A stretch of DNA of 64,000 nucleotides from Rhodeus uyekii (GCA_037043235.1 JAWRVZ010000030.1:2559501-2623500); one strand, 5' to 3'. Shown: positions 33,060 to 62,911, counted from the stretch's first letter. The notes: generated from the letters alone by a model not told the origin. Program-made: numbers and translations.

Positions 33060-34760
33060 TATAAGGGTAGTAGTGGGGAGGGCAGTGAAGGAGTCTGGTG
33101 TGGTGGGGGAGTCTATGAGTCTGTGAGGGGAGTGGGGTGGTGGGGGGGAGAGAGGAGTCTATGAGGGGAGTGGGATGGTGGGGGGGTAAGAGGAGAGTCT
33201 GTGAGGGGAGTGGGATGGTGGTGGGGGGGGTAAGAGAAGAGTCTGTGAGGGGAGTGGGTTGGTGGTGGGGGGGTAAGAGAAGAGTCTGTGAGGGGAGTGG
33301 GATGGTGGTGGGGGTAAGAGGAGAGTCTATGAGTGGAGTGGGATGGTGGTGGGGGGGGAGTAAGGAGTCTATGAGGGCAGTGGGATGGTGGTAAGAGGAG
33401 AGTCTGTGAGGGGAGTGGGATGGTGGTGGGGGGGTAAGAGAAGAGTCTGTGAGTGGAGTGGGATGGTGGTGGGGGGGGGGAGTAAGGAGTCTATGAGGGC
33501 AGTGGGATGGTGGTAAGAGGAGTCTGTGAGGGGAGTGGGATGGTGGTGGAGGGGTAAGAGAAGAGTCTGTGAGGGGAGTGGGATGGTGGTGGGGGTAAGA
33601 GGAGAGTCTATGAGTGGAGTGGGATGGTGGTGGGGGGGGGAGTAAGGAGTCTATGAGGGCAGTGGGATGGTGGTAAGAGGAGAGTCTGTGAGGGGAGTGG
33701 GATGGTGGTGGGGGGGTAAGAGAAGAGTCTGTGAGGGGAGTGGGATGGTGGTGGGGGTAAGAGGAGAGTCTATGAGTGGAGTGGGATGGTGGTGGGGGGG
33801 GGAGTAAGGAGTCTATGAGGGCAGTGGGATGGTGGTAAGAGGAGTGTCTGTGAGGGGAGTGGGATGGTGGTGGGGGAGAGAGGAGTCTATGAGGGGAGTG
33901 GGATGGTGGGGAGGAGTCTGTGAGGGGAGTGGGATGGTGGGGGGGTAAGAGGATAGTCTATGAGGGTAGTGGGATGGTGGTGAGGGAGAGGGGAGTGGGA
34001 TGGTGGTAAGAGGAGAGTCTGTGAGGGGAGTGGGATGGTTGTGGGGGAGAGAGGAGTCTATGAGGGGAGTGGGATGGCGAGGGGGGGAGAGAGGAGTCTA
34101 TGAGGGGAGTGGGATGGTGGGGGGGGGTAAGAGGAGAGTCTGAGGGGAGTGGGATGGTGGTGGGGGTGGGAGGAGAGTGTATGAGGGGAGTGGGATGGTG
34201 GTGGGGGAGAGAGGAGAGTCTGTGAGGGGAGTGGGATGGTGGTGGGGGGGGGAGTCAGTGAGGGGAGTGGGATGGTGCGGGGGGTGGGAGGAGAGTGTAT
34301 GAGGGGAGTGGGATGGTGGTGGGGGAGAGAGGAGAGTCTGTGAGGGGAGTGGGATGGTGGTGGGGGGGCAGGGGGTGAGAGGAGTCTATGAGGGGAGTGG
34401 GCTGGTGGGGGGTTAGAGGGGAGTGGGCTGGTGGGGGGGTAAGAGGAGTCTATGAGGGTGGTAGGATGATGGTTTAGGGGGAGAGGGGAGAGTCTGTGAG
34501 GGGAGTGGGATGGTGGTGGGGGGCAGGGGGGTGAGAGGAGTCTATGAGGGGAGTGGGATGGTGGGGGGAGTGGGATGGTGGGGGGTGAGAGGAGAGTCTG
34601 GATGGGAGTGGGATGGTGGGGGGGTAAGAGGAGAGTCTGTGAGGGGAGTGGGATGGTGGGGGGGGGGTAAGAGGAGAGTCTGTGAGGGGAGTGGGATGGT
34701 GGTGGGGGGGGAGAGGAGTCTGTGAGGGGAGTGGGATGGTGGTGGGGGGGGAGATGCGTT
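33060..34760. repeat. G-rich minisatellite, about 43-bp unit
   Basis: Unit GTCTGTGAGGGGAGTGGGAT followed by GGTGGTGGGGGGGTAAGAGA, with 43-base spacing directly visible at 33198, 33241 and 33284. Variants give a higher-order period of about 120-160. It sits within the LINE between RT and 3' tail. The LINE sense strand is C-rich. Confidence 0.95.
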
Positions 34761-34829
34761 GGGCAGTTTTCACCACCCGCTGCAATGCCTTGCGCTCCGC
34801 GACAGAACAGCACCCATACCATACTGTGA

Positions 34830-36699
34830 CACAGTTCGTCAGGATGCTTTCTATTGCGCAGCGGTAGAAGTTCACCAGGATAGCCGAGGAGAGCTGATTC
34901 TTCCTCAGTGTCCTCAGGAAGAAGAGGCGCTGGTGAGCCTTCTTGACCAGGCTGGAGGTGTTGGTTGTCCAGGTCATGTCAGCCGAGATGTGGATCCCCA
35001 GGAACTTGAAGCTGGAGACACGCTCAACGGCCATTCCATTGATGTGGATGGTGTCGTGTGTGCCTCGTGACTCTTTCCTGAAGTCCACGATGAGCTCCTT
35101 CGTTTTGGTGGTGTTGAGGAGCAGGTTATTTTCGTTGCACCATGTGGACAGGTGCTGGATCTCTTCCCTGTAGGCAGTCTCATCGTTGTTGCTGATGAGA
35201 CCGATCACCGTAGTGTCGTCTGCGAACTTGACGATGGCATTAGATCCAAACACAGGCTTGCAGTCGGAGGTGAAGAGGGAGTAGAGAAACGGGCTTAGCA
35301 CACAGCCCTGTGGTACACCAGTGTTAAGTGTGATGGATGTGGAGCAGGTGGATCCAGATCGGACATTCTGGGGTCTGTTGGTCAAGAAGTCCAGGATCCA
35401 GTTGCAGAGTGAGGTATTGATGCCCAAGTCCCAAGTTTGGCTATTAACTTGGCCGGGATGATAGTGTTGAATGCTGAGCTGAAGTCAACAAACAGCATCC
35501 GTGCATAAGAGTTCTTATTGTCCAGGTGTGTGAGCACAGAGTGCAGTGCCATGGCAACAGCATCCTCTGTGCTCCTATTGCTGCGGTAAGCAAACTGATG
35601 TGAGTCCAATGTGGGTGGTATAGAGTCTTTTAGGTGTTCCAGGACCAGCCGCTCAAAGCACTTCATGATGATGGGTGTGAGTGCTACAGGGCGGTAGTCG
35701 TTAGGGCACCTCGGACTAGAGTGTTTTGGCACTGGCACAATGGAGGTGCATTTGAAGCGTGTTGGTACAGCTGCTTGGGCAAGAGACAGGTTGAAAATGT
35801 CGAGCTGCTCCGCACATGCCCTGAGGACACGTCCAGGGATGTTGTCTGGTCCAGCAGCCTTGTGCGTGCTGATCCGGCTCAGTGCCTTGCAGACATCAGT
35901 GGATAAGAGGGCGATTGGAGGGTGATCAGCTGAGGGTTTGAGCTTGGTTGCAGTTTCTCTGTTGTCTCTTTCAAAGCGAGCATAAAAGTCATTTAGCTCA
36001 TTCAGGAAGTTGACATCAGTGGCTGCAGGGGTGGAGTGGGTGGGTTTGTAGTCACTGATGGCCTGGATGCCCTGCCACATGCGTCGAGGGTCAGAGTTGG
36101 AAAAGTGTCCCTCTATCTTCAGCTTGTAGCAGTGCTTGGCCTTTTTGATGCCCCTCTTCAGGTTTGCTCTGGATGTGCTGTAGGCTTGTGTATCTCCTGA
36201 TCTGAAGGCAGTATTGCGTGTCTTCAACAGGAGTCGCACTTCCTTGTTCATCCATGGCTTCTGATTTGGGTATGTGGTAATCTGTTTCTGGGTTGTAACA
36301 CTGTCAATGGTGGTATTAATATAATCCAATACAGAGGAGGTGTAGCAGTCAATGTCTGTGTGAGCACCACTGGTGGCTTGGGAAGCAAACATACTCCAGT
36401 CTGTGTGTAGGAACCTTTCCTGGAGTGTGAAATCTACCCCCGCAGGCCAGACCTTGATGGTCTTCACTGATGGCTTCGCACGGTTGATGAGGGGTGAATA
36501 TTTGGGAGTGAGGAACAAAGAGATGTGGTCTGATTGTCCCAGGTGGGGGAGAGGTGTCGCCCTGTAGGCCCCAGCCATGTTTGTGTAGACATGGTCTAAG
36601 GTTTTGTTTCCTCTGGTGTGACAGGAAACATTCTGATGAAATTTGGGCAGCACAGTCTTTAAGTTAGAGTGATTAAAATCACCCGCAACAATAAACGCC
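34830..36699 (-). pseudogene. LINE endonuclease/reverse transcriptase, frameshifted
   Basis: Frame 1 (36653-35382) holds the endonuclease end and RT fingers (PNDYRPVALTPIIMKCFERL, FVDFSSAFNTI). A small indel near 35420 moves it to frame 2, with NTGVPQGCVLSPFLYSLFTS and the catalytic FADDTT. After KTAQRI the expected thumb/C-terminal region is replaced by the translated minisatellite (PTPLTDS-type repeats). The missing 5' part and frameshift make it inactive. Confidence 0.88.
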
Positions 36700-36875
36700 T
36701 AATGGGTTTACTTTCAAGTTGTGTGGTGCAATAAACATTTGTGTATCAAATTTGTGAATCAAATCGATTTGCTGTTTACTCAAACACTCGAATTATGCAC
36801 TTTCATGAACACTTCACCATGACTAACACAGTGTGAACACAATGTTAATAAGAGATTAAGTATTACAGTGGAATC

Positions 36876-37984
36876 CGGTTATGTCGACGGCCTCGGGGGT
36901 TGCAAAAAAGCGTAGAGATAACGATGATTGAGATAACCAAAAGCCAATATGGTGATTTGTTTGATGAAGCGATCGGCTTGCTATCAAAATGTACATACAC
37001 TATATATGTTTGCTAACAACAAAAGGCATATGTGCACCAACTAACAGCAGAGATTTACCAGTATACAATAAAAAACACCTTCGATTCTCCATACAAACCT
37101 TTAAACATATTCTCCAACATTGCAAACACAATTTCGTTCACAGCGTAAACCGTCGCAACATACATAAACACATTCGCTCATAACACAATCATTTCGATCT
37201 GACACCGTTCTGAAAGTATTGCACACGCGGTTACTATGGTTTCTTTACAAAGTCTAAAATGCTTTGTTGCTTTTTGCCTTTAACGGTCTGCTTGAAAACA
37301 AATGATTCTAAGCTTCTATCAGTAACGACGTCTTTGTCGATGTCAATGTAATCTAGAACTCCTGTTAATCTAAAGTCACTCTTGAACACTCACATTCACT
37401 TGAACACTTGAACATTCATCCCATCAAAATGTCATTTATTGGATCACGGGAGTAACACAAATAAGTTTGAGGACTCTGAAGCAATGAAAACAGCTCACAC
37501 AGCAATACACGACGTGCTGTGAAAGAAAGAGAAGATTAACGTAAAGAAAATAATTTCAAAGAAGAAAAATAATCAACGAAACATTGTGTAAATCACAAAA
37601 GTGCTCGAGGTCACAATTATATAACATGAAATTATCAATTACACAACATACAGCCCTTATGACCACACAAACTAATGCGACCCACCGCTGTAAAATCACA
37701 ATTTGACTGGGATGCAAAGCGGCCGGAACGACCGGAAAGGCCAAAAATGGTCATGGCATGACGTGCAACGCGAACTCGACGCATGCGCAGTGAACTCGGT
37801 ACAATCAATATTCACGCAATCGAGATAACCCATGTGAAGTGGCGAATTTGTCCCTCTTTTGTGCTCGAGACATCAGGGTTTGGCGACATAAAAGAATCGA
37901 CATAACTGATAAGAAAATGCTAAGACAAATAGGGCATAATAGGGTTGGCGAGTTAACTGAGGTCGAGATAAGTGGATTCCACTG
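36876..37984. mobile_element. Tigger/pogo-like non-autonomous DNA transposon, copy 2
   Basis: Ends CAGTGGAATCCGGTTATGTC and inverted CAGTGGAATCCACTTATCTC between TA dinucleotides. Same terminal 200-400 bases as the copy at 24185 but with a different, longer middle. No transposase. Confidence 0.85.
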
Positions 37985-38164
37985 TAATTAGTTATAATTA
38001 TAATGTTTCATTCATTATTATAATGTCTGTGACTTTCCAAATAGCGTGTCTGGCAATGTGCAGCTACACCTGGAAGATGCGACGGCAGACATATTGTGCC
38101 AGAACGCTCACCACACACCAGCTAATTGATGAAGAGAAGACTGAGCGATAAAGCCAATCAGTAT

Positions 38165-38500
38165 ACGGGGATAATTAGTCCAATGGACAAATTTGGCCAA
38201 GATACCAGGGTTACACCCCTACTCTTTATGAAGGACATACTGGGATTTTGAATGACCAAGGAGAGTCAGGACCTCAATTTAACGTCTCATTCAAAGGACG
38301 GCACTGTTCCCATCACTATACTGGGATGTTAGTACCCACATATACCGCAGGGTCAGCACCCCCTTCTGGCCTCACTAACACCTCTTCCAGCAGAAACCTG
38401 GATTTCCCCAGGAGATCTCCCATCCAGATACTAACCAGGCTCAACCCTGCTTAGCTTCAGTGGGTCAGTCTTGGGCTGCAGGGTGACATGACTGCTGGAA
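38165..38500 (-). repeat. 5S rRNA-derived SINE (SINE3-like)
   Basis: On the - strand, about 38475-38400 reads GAAGCTAAGCAGGGTTGAGC then GGTTAGTATCTGGATGGGAG, the 3' half of 5S rRNA including its internal promoter (IE and box C). A non-5S body follows (TGCTGGAAGAGGTGTTAGTG) and continues to about 38165. It is a retroposon; the 5S 5' half has diverged. Confidence 0.85.
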
Positions 38501-41500
38501 TCTTTACTAGAAAGGATGATTCACATTTCCACAAACAGTCCTCCAGCATCACCAGACCTTCTCCCCTCCTTGCTCTCATTCTCTAGAGTTCATATAACTC
38601 ATAATTTCTCTTGTGTTCTTCTTAAATCTTGTGTCCTCCTCCATGACAGTCCTGGTCTATCCCCCTTTTGCCAAATCATCAATCCATCTTATAATCAGTT
38701 CTGAAATTAGAGGAAAATTTTACACAGACCAAAACAAAGACGAGACTTCTGAGATAAATGAATATGGCAAGTTCCCTCATAGTTTTGAAAGTATGCATTG
38801 GCTTTGCTCATCCAATTCTCCTTTTCCAAGAATCTTCACAAATACCAATGCAAATCCTGCAATAATTCAATCTCTCTTGCATGTAGAACAACAAACCTCC
38901 CTTGGTTTCTGGGGTTTATCTTCTCATCATGTCATATGTCTGGCCTGAAATTAGTAACGCAGTCATCTTATAGCTAAACAAAAGTTGAAAATGGTTTTGT
39001 TCTATGGTTCAGTCTGCCGTTTATATAGAAGTTTGCTGATGGCTGTCTTTGGTTAGATAGTTTCCATCATGCACAGCAGTGGGTTTATAACCAAAACATG
39101 TGAATTTATGTCTCTGAGTCATCCCAAATGACATTTTCCAATGCTGAAGTGTCGAAAACGCAAGTTGCAGACTCAATCAAATAATCATGTAAGTAGGGCA
39201 TTGCAGCTGCGGTAAAGCATTTGGAAAAATAAAGTGATTTTAATATACGATTTGATTACCTAACATAATCTCATGATTCTAAATAAATGGATATTTAAGT
39301 TTGCATTCACCATTTGAGATGACGTGCATCACATGAATTGCCGTTTTTGCATCTGTTCCGTTATTTTTGCAGAAACAATCCACTTCACCTACATATCAAA
39401 ATCAGTCCCATTTCAAATTACACATCGCCCTTAGACCCGACTCATGTGATTACCAAATGTCCCAGATACATCTTCTAACTTTAAAATGTGTGTTGATGAA
39501 GAAGCACAAGCAAGTGTGAACTGCCAGGGTAAGAACGGCTCTCCATAGCTGAAAGAGAGTAGTCCAAAGTGAAACATTTATATTCAGACACTGATTATGA
39601 CAGGTAATCATTCATTCAAAAACAATACATACCTCTTAATCCATAAGAATGCTGTTTGACATTACAGTATTAGCCCTGTAGACTCTGGCAGAGCTTCAGG
39701 AATAAGCTTAGGACAAAGCTTTAAAACGAAAACAGTAATGATATTTGGTGGAACAAAGTAGAAAAAGCCAAAATTTGCTCTAAAATATCTCTTCTTTTCT
39801 TTCTTATTGATGTCTTCCAGTGCATATAAAATCACCACCACAGCAGAAATGAGGTTTCTACACCCAACACTGTTCTTGCGCTTGTCGATAATGTTCAAGA
39901 GAGTCTTTGACCGTTTAAACGGCAAGCACTTTACCTTCCAAAACAGCTGTTCAATAAACACAGGTATGAAGTGTCAGCATGTTTGAACCACTCAGAGATG
40001 CCACTATGGTAAACCTGGCAAATTCTTTCTCGTCTCCGTCATGAGGAAGACCAGATTAAAGGGCTGAACATAAGTGCAGGATGCAAACACATTCAACATC
40101 ATGTGATAACTAATGAAAAACCTCTGTCTACCATAATAAAAGGTCAACAAAAATGTCCTCAAAAACAATACATGCAGGGTTTTTGTTTTGTTGTTGTTTT
40201 TACAAATGAGAACATGCCATGCAAAAAGAGTCTCCTCCTTTTAAAAAGTTGCTAAGCCAGCTTATTTTCCCCTTGTGAAAATGAATTGTGCTTACCGTAC
40301 TTGCATTTAATTACTTGCATAAAACTGTAGTTGCAGCCACTTCGTGACTATGTTTCTTAAAACACAGGTAGTCCCTGCTTTTAAGCTGCTGTGTCTCCAT
40401 CACCACACGTCCTGATTCAGTCCAAATGTAAACGGTACAATGTCCTACCAGCCTGTCAACGTATGCATTTCAATACCTATGCCCATTTGCTCGCTTAGAC
40501 ATCACACGATATCAGTCGATGGAGAGTTAGATAGTCGTCAGTCACAGAGCAGCGCAAACGAAACAGCAGTTTCTCTTACAGTTCCTCCTGAACCAAAACA
40601 ATGAGCTTGTGCTTTGTTCGTGCCACAACTACTTCATTTGGAATTGTATTTGATGGCGTTATGACAAGAAGTGGTTCTTGACTCGAATTTATGCATTTCA
40701 ATGGCAACTCTATCAACGGCATACAGAATCTGCAGCAGTCAAGCTAACAAACATTTTCATTCATTTTTAATATGTAAAATTGATTTTAATGTTGTTCTAG
40801 GATGATGTTGATCCAGGAATATGTTGCAGGCCAGAGTGTGACATAAAAGATGCATCTCTATGTGCTTAAACAACCTTTTTTATAAACTTTTTAGCAAGAA
40901 TGTGTTCTGGCAAAGAACCTAACTGCCATTTTTGGTTAAGTCCTGCTCTCTTCCAGCAAAGCACTTGCTTTCAGGTATTCGTACGAAGACTTTATTTTTA
41001 AACTTGTTGTGCATCCATGATAAGCCTAGTTTAAACCATTTATATCAAAACATCTGTTTTCTGTATACTTTTGTATACTGTATACCATTTGTTTCTTAGC
41101 AGTCTAGGTAAGAGCCGGTATGAAGTGTCAATGCTGTTTGAAGAGTTTTTGATATGGTTCTCAACATATCATGTTTATTGGATAGTATAAAAAAACAAGT
41201 CCAGTGACCTAAATACATTTTTTTTCTGAAGCAAAAAATCTTTCAATTTGTGCAAAAAACAATTATCCTCTGGCTTTAAAAAAGAAACATACAAGAGGAC
41301 ATACACTTTCATCCTTTAAGAAAACTGACTTGAGAACAAAGCACAAATCTGAATATTTACACAAACCATTTGTAAAGACTGTACAAACATCATACTAAAA
41401 TAGAATTGTTTCACTGAGGTAACCAAATCCAGAAAGTGGAAAAAAAGTAAGGAAATAAAAGTAGGTGAAAAGTAAAAAGCAGCAAAACTGATGATTTCAA

Positions 41501-41650
41501 AGGGATTGTTGTGCTCCACAGCCCTTATTCCATATGAGAACATCTATATTTAGTCTAAATCCAGGACTCTGAACACTATACAGCTATATGCAGTAAGATA
41601 AGACATAGACATACTGTAGACAGCAGTCTCTTTCCTCTCAGAGGCAGGGA
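38501..41650. other. Region downstream of crispld2, no feature recognised
   Basis: About 3 kb with few obvious repeats and no coding similarity. A long crispld2 3' UTR or regulatory DNA could lie here, but nothing in the sequence proves it. Confidence 0.4.
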
Positions 41651-41659
41651 TTTACATGC

Positions 41660-42887
41660 TTTCAACTGAAGTACTTTTTTATTATGTTGCAGTCTAAAGT
41701 GGTTTAAACAAACTGATGTTCTGCCACCATTGTACGCTTGCGTTTCTTTCCGTGCAAAAAAAACTAAAAACGTAAACTTATATTGGAATTGCTTTTGGCT
41801 GTAATGTCAGACTCTGGGTTGTAAATAGAATTTAACCAGACAGGTTACACATCGATATACATTTGATTCTCAAATGAGCACATATCATGTGTCACATTCA
41901 TAAATATTTGGTTGTGTTCCACGGAATTTGCAGTTCTGAGCAGGGGTTGAAGGAGGCATAATAATAAATAACAAAAATGAAGGTGCCATAATGAAAGATG
42001 AGCCTAAACATGCACTTGATGGTGAATTCTCCTGGGACTGCATACTGTTTCAATGTTTTTGCACCTTTACCATAAAGACTGAGTAGTGTTGACTCTGGAA
42101 GGCTCACATGCATTATGAAGGGAAGGTCTCTTTTGCTTGGAGGTTTGCCTCCTTTTCTTTCCCATTTCTCTGCATAGCATCTGTTTCAGTCCAGGTCCAA
42201 CCGATCCTTACTACTGTACTGTACACACTCAATTACTATTGCTATAATCGGCAACAGTCGGGATGTGGAAGTAAATATCCGATTCATTTTCATAATGCAT
42301 TTTAAGCCTTTGAGATAGATGTACCATGTTGTGATTCAGCTTGGAAATTGTTGGCTTGGTTCATTTTTTTCCTACAGATAAATTGAATGTGAAAAAACAT
42401 TTACAAAGCAAAACCACACAGAAAAAGTGGGTGGTTACTGTTACACTATTCCTGCTCTGGCTTCAAAAAAGTGATTTGAAATAAAGCACAAGAAAAACAA
42501 AACTGTACAGATTAAATACAGTGTAATCAAAATGTATGAAAATGAGAGATTTTGCATGTATTCAAGACTAATAGAATATAATCCAAAAAAATAAACAGAC
42601 TTATTTGATTAAAAACAACAACGATTGAAACCAGCACCGCTGTTAAAATACCATTTCTACCGCACTGCATTTAGTTAAGAGTCGCATGTGTGGTCAAAAT
42701 ATTATTCACAATCGTGTATAAAAACCTTTGGAAGCCCATGGATTGAACTAGCAGTAAGTTGGAGAAGATATGTGTCTTCTTTAAATTTCTCTTTCCTCCA
42801 AAAGTCAAAGAAAGATGGAAAGGGTTGCATTCCACTTCTGTGTTTCGAGAGTAAATCAGAGACCTTTTGTGTGCCGTCAGTGGCATC
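41660..42887 (-). other. crispld2: Putative crispld2 3' UTR
   Basis: The first canonical AATAAA downstream of the stop on the - strand is at 41683-41678; another is at 41179-41174. AT-rich, no coding content. The true end may be further left. Confidence 0.4.
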
Positions 42888-60127
<17,240 letters not shown>

Positions 60128-60699
60128 GGCAGCGGCAAGAGGAGCGTTGATGTTTTCAGGGTCGGACCACAGTAGACTGCCTTGTGTGAGCGTGTCTTCA
60201 GTGCTCTGTTCTGAGAAATCTGAAAGGAAATATGGTTTCCGTAAGTGTTGGGAAAGTTGTTGGAGAAAACGGAGGATAGTAAACATGTCCATGTGTTTAC
60301 TCAAAAAGATAAATAAGTCCTTCAAAGAGGAATTTGCAAAATTGGATTCATTAGTCACTCTTATTGCATCCTGACTAAACATACACCACAAATAGTCCAA
60401 TAATCCAGTAACAACAGAATCTGAGAGTTGCTATTCTGGAACTACATCCATCCATCCATGTTGTGCAGTAACTGCAACTTTATTTAAACTCTGCTTAAAT
60501 AAATGAATGAATAAATGAATGAATGTCCGTCCGTCCGTCCAGGTTACAGTTCACCCCAAAGCAGTGAAAAAGTAAATAAGTGTAATTTAAAGACAAATAA
60601 GATTCACTGTGATATTACTTTGAATGGTCAAATTCTCACCATATTCTTATTAGCATAATGCATTTATTTCTCTCAATGATTTTTTTACTGTAATGCCTA

Positions 60700-61250
60700 A
60701 TAATTTTATCTGTATCCCTATATTAAAGTAAAAATATTGTAATACTATGTGTTTTTTTTTAAATCAGAATAAATTCAATTTGATTTAATTTGAACTGGTC
60801 ATCATCTTTATTGAAACACTCAATAAAGTTAAACTGTATCACTACATTAAAGTAAAAATACTGAAATGCAATGTTTTAGCATACATTAAAGGGGTGGTTG
60901 TAATTCTAAATAATGTTAGCTGTATCACTATATAAAAGTAAAATATTGAAACACAATGTTGTTGTTTTTTTTCATTTAAATCAGCATAATTTGAACTGGT
61001 GATTATCTTTACTATAATACCTTAAAGAACGTACAGTAAAAATATTGAAATTTGTTTGGTTTTTTAAAAGTGTATCATTACATTACAGAAAAAATACAGA
61101 CATGCATTGCTTTTAAATTTAAATCAGCCGACATTAAAGTGGTAATTAGCTTTACTGTAAATCCAAATAACGTTAACTTTAACACTTATAGTACATTAAA
61201 AAAAAATACATAATTTTTTATTTAAATGCTTATTTATATTGCATACATTT
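60700..61250. repeat. AT-rich tandem-like region in crispld2 intron 1
   Basis: ATTAAAGTAAAAATATTG and AATGTTTTAAATTTAAATCA blocks recur about every 120 bases in four imperfect copies. Probably decayed family W material. Confidence 0.45.
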
Positions 61251-61399
61251 TAAAAGTACAATAAACACCACCACCATAATGTATAAATACTTAATTTAGA
61301 CAGCATATAATAATATTATATAGTTAATATTATTAAACTGTTGTGTATATATATGCACGACACTTAATTGTCATAAAGAAATGAAAATGAAAACCACAT

Positions 61400-62350
61400 C
61401 TTACTGGTCCTAAAACAATTCCTTGTTTTTTGCGTATGATAGTGCGGCTAAATAGGATCCTTTTTCTCCCTGCAGAACTGCAATCATTTGCTCAGATGAA
61501 ATTTTTCCATCTATCCTCACCGGCGGTCTAATTTGAAGAATGTTTACTGTTTGTCGGTCAGTTCGCCCCGCTTGGACATGTCAAGCCAAAGGCCTCATCA
61601 TTACAGTGAAAACTAATAAAAAGCCCCTCATAACAAAAACCCATTGTAATCTTCATTACTACTCAAAAGATCAAACCACTAAGCCCGATGTCCTTCGATT
61701 AGATTTATTAGTTTGATGGACCAGCAGCTCTCTTTGATCTCTGCATGTTCAGCATCCATCTATACGCTGAACATTGTTTATAAATCTCATTAATATTCTG
61801 TGGTGACAGTGGGACAAAGGGTAATTCATTCAATAAGAAGAGAGAAGAATAAATCCACATTCAGCAGCTGTTTCACTCACACATTTATCAAAGCAGATGC
61901 ATCTCTGTCCTAGACTGACTTTCTCTGGGAATGGAATTGTCCAGGATTGGACAGCGTCTGGAGGGGGTGGGGGAATGGGAGCGAAGAGCAAGTGAATTTG
62001 GGTTATTGAGTCAGGGAAAGAGAAAAGTGTCCACCTCTAGACAACACATCTAAATGCAGATGATGAGCCAATCACGTCAAACACGTAGCCACAGAATCGT
62101 TGTGCTGATCAGGATCTATAGACTCTCATGGCTCCCTAATTTACTTCTCACACTCTCTCTGTAGAGCCTTGACATCCAACACCAAGTCTGAGTAAACACA
62201 GGCACTGCAACAGTTCCAGCTGACCTCCTCTTTCCAGTTCACATTCAGTGCTGCTCATCCCTCTCCTGAATTTTTATACGACCGTGACAGACAGAGAAGC
62301 CAGGAAAATGCCAACCGGGCACCTGGTCCACGTAAGCATGAGCCAAAACA
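61400..62350. other. Complex, low-repeat stretch in crispld2 intron 1
   Basis: Nearly 1 kb with balanced composition and none of the dispersed repeats that fill the rest of the window. I see no exon. Candidate regulatory DNA only by its lack of repeats and its position near the promoter. Confidence 0.3.
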
Positions 62351-62749
62351 TTGGCAGGTGGTCCATCTGCACTTTATAAGGCAAAATACTTTTCGGTTTG
62401 TGCACATTGTGCTTTGCACAAATATTACAGTTGGCAAGACGTTTTTAATGATATTATTATTACAGTGGTAAGAGATTGTTGTGACAGCATGGCAGTCAAA
62501 CCACATGCACATTTGACCAAACTAATGACACAACTATTGACCAAAAGAGTTTGCAATGCATTTTGATAGTCATCACTTGAACTCTATATGGTGATATTAA
62601 ACAATGACTACCAATGTTTCATTACCAAAAAAGGAGAAAAAACCCTCCTCTTTTCATAATGAAGTTTAATGTACTAAATGCATCAAAATACAATAATGTA
62701 AATAATCAAACTATCTTCTATATAATAAAAAGTCAAAAACACACTTTAC

Positions 62750-62879
62750 CTAGGCTGAATCTTCTTCACAAGCTATTCCAGAAGTTGCTGCAGCTCAGCG
62801 TCTCGCGCCTGGTGTATTTTCCTTGAAACTCAAACAAGTGTGAGTAGTTGAGGCCGTTTGGCAGCTGTTGTCTCAGACT
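62750..62879 (-). other. crispld2: crispld2 non-coding first exon (predicted)
   Basis: Begins at an initiator-like TCAGTCT (A at 62879) 32 bases below the TATA box and ends AGCCTAG before donor GTAAAG. It would splice to the acceptor at 60220, where the ATG-containing exon starts. No long frame inside. Confidence 0.65.
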
Positions 62880-62903
62880 GACTCTGTGGAAGCAGTTCAG
62901 TGC

Positions 62904-62911
62904 CTTTTATA
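62904..62911 (-). promoter_or_regulatory. crispld2: TATA box of crispld2
   Basis: TATAAAAG in CTCTATAAAAGGCACTG on the - strand, correctly spaced from the initiator at 62879. A purine-rich block (plus-strand GAAGAAGAGGAGGAGG) lies directly upstream. Confidence 0.7.

Larger units (their letters stand above)
32454..36699 (-). mobile_element. 5'-truncated CR1/L2/Rex-type LINE
   Basis: On the - strand it starts inside the endonuclease (AGDFNHSNLK at about 36690), runs through a reverse transcriptase, then a 43-bp minisatellite. It ends in a 3' tail with GACAATAAAGTTGAATC followed by ATTAG repeats. The tail microsatellite and 5' truncation are typical of the Jockey/CR1 supergroup. Exact clade (Rex1-like is my best guess) not settled. 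Confidence 0.85.

Noticed and set aside
33060..34760. Satellite or CRISPR-like spacing
   Set aside because: Units are contiguous with no unique spacers; it is a minisatellite within a LINE.
34058..34822. 254-codon proline/serine-rich frame on the - strand
   Set aside because: Translated 43-bp minisatellite, not a protein gene.
38400..38475. Functional 5S rRNA gene
   Set aside because: Only the 3' half matches, it is diverged, and it is fused to SINE body sequence.
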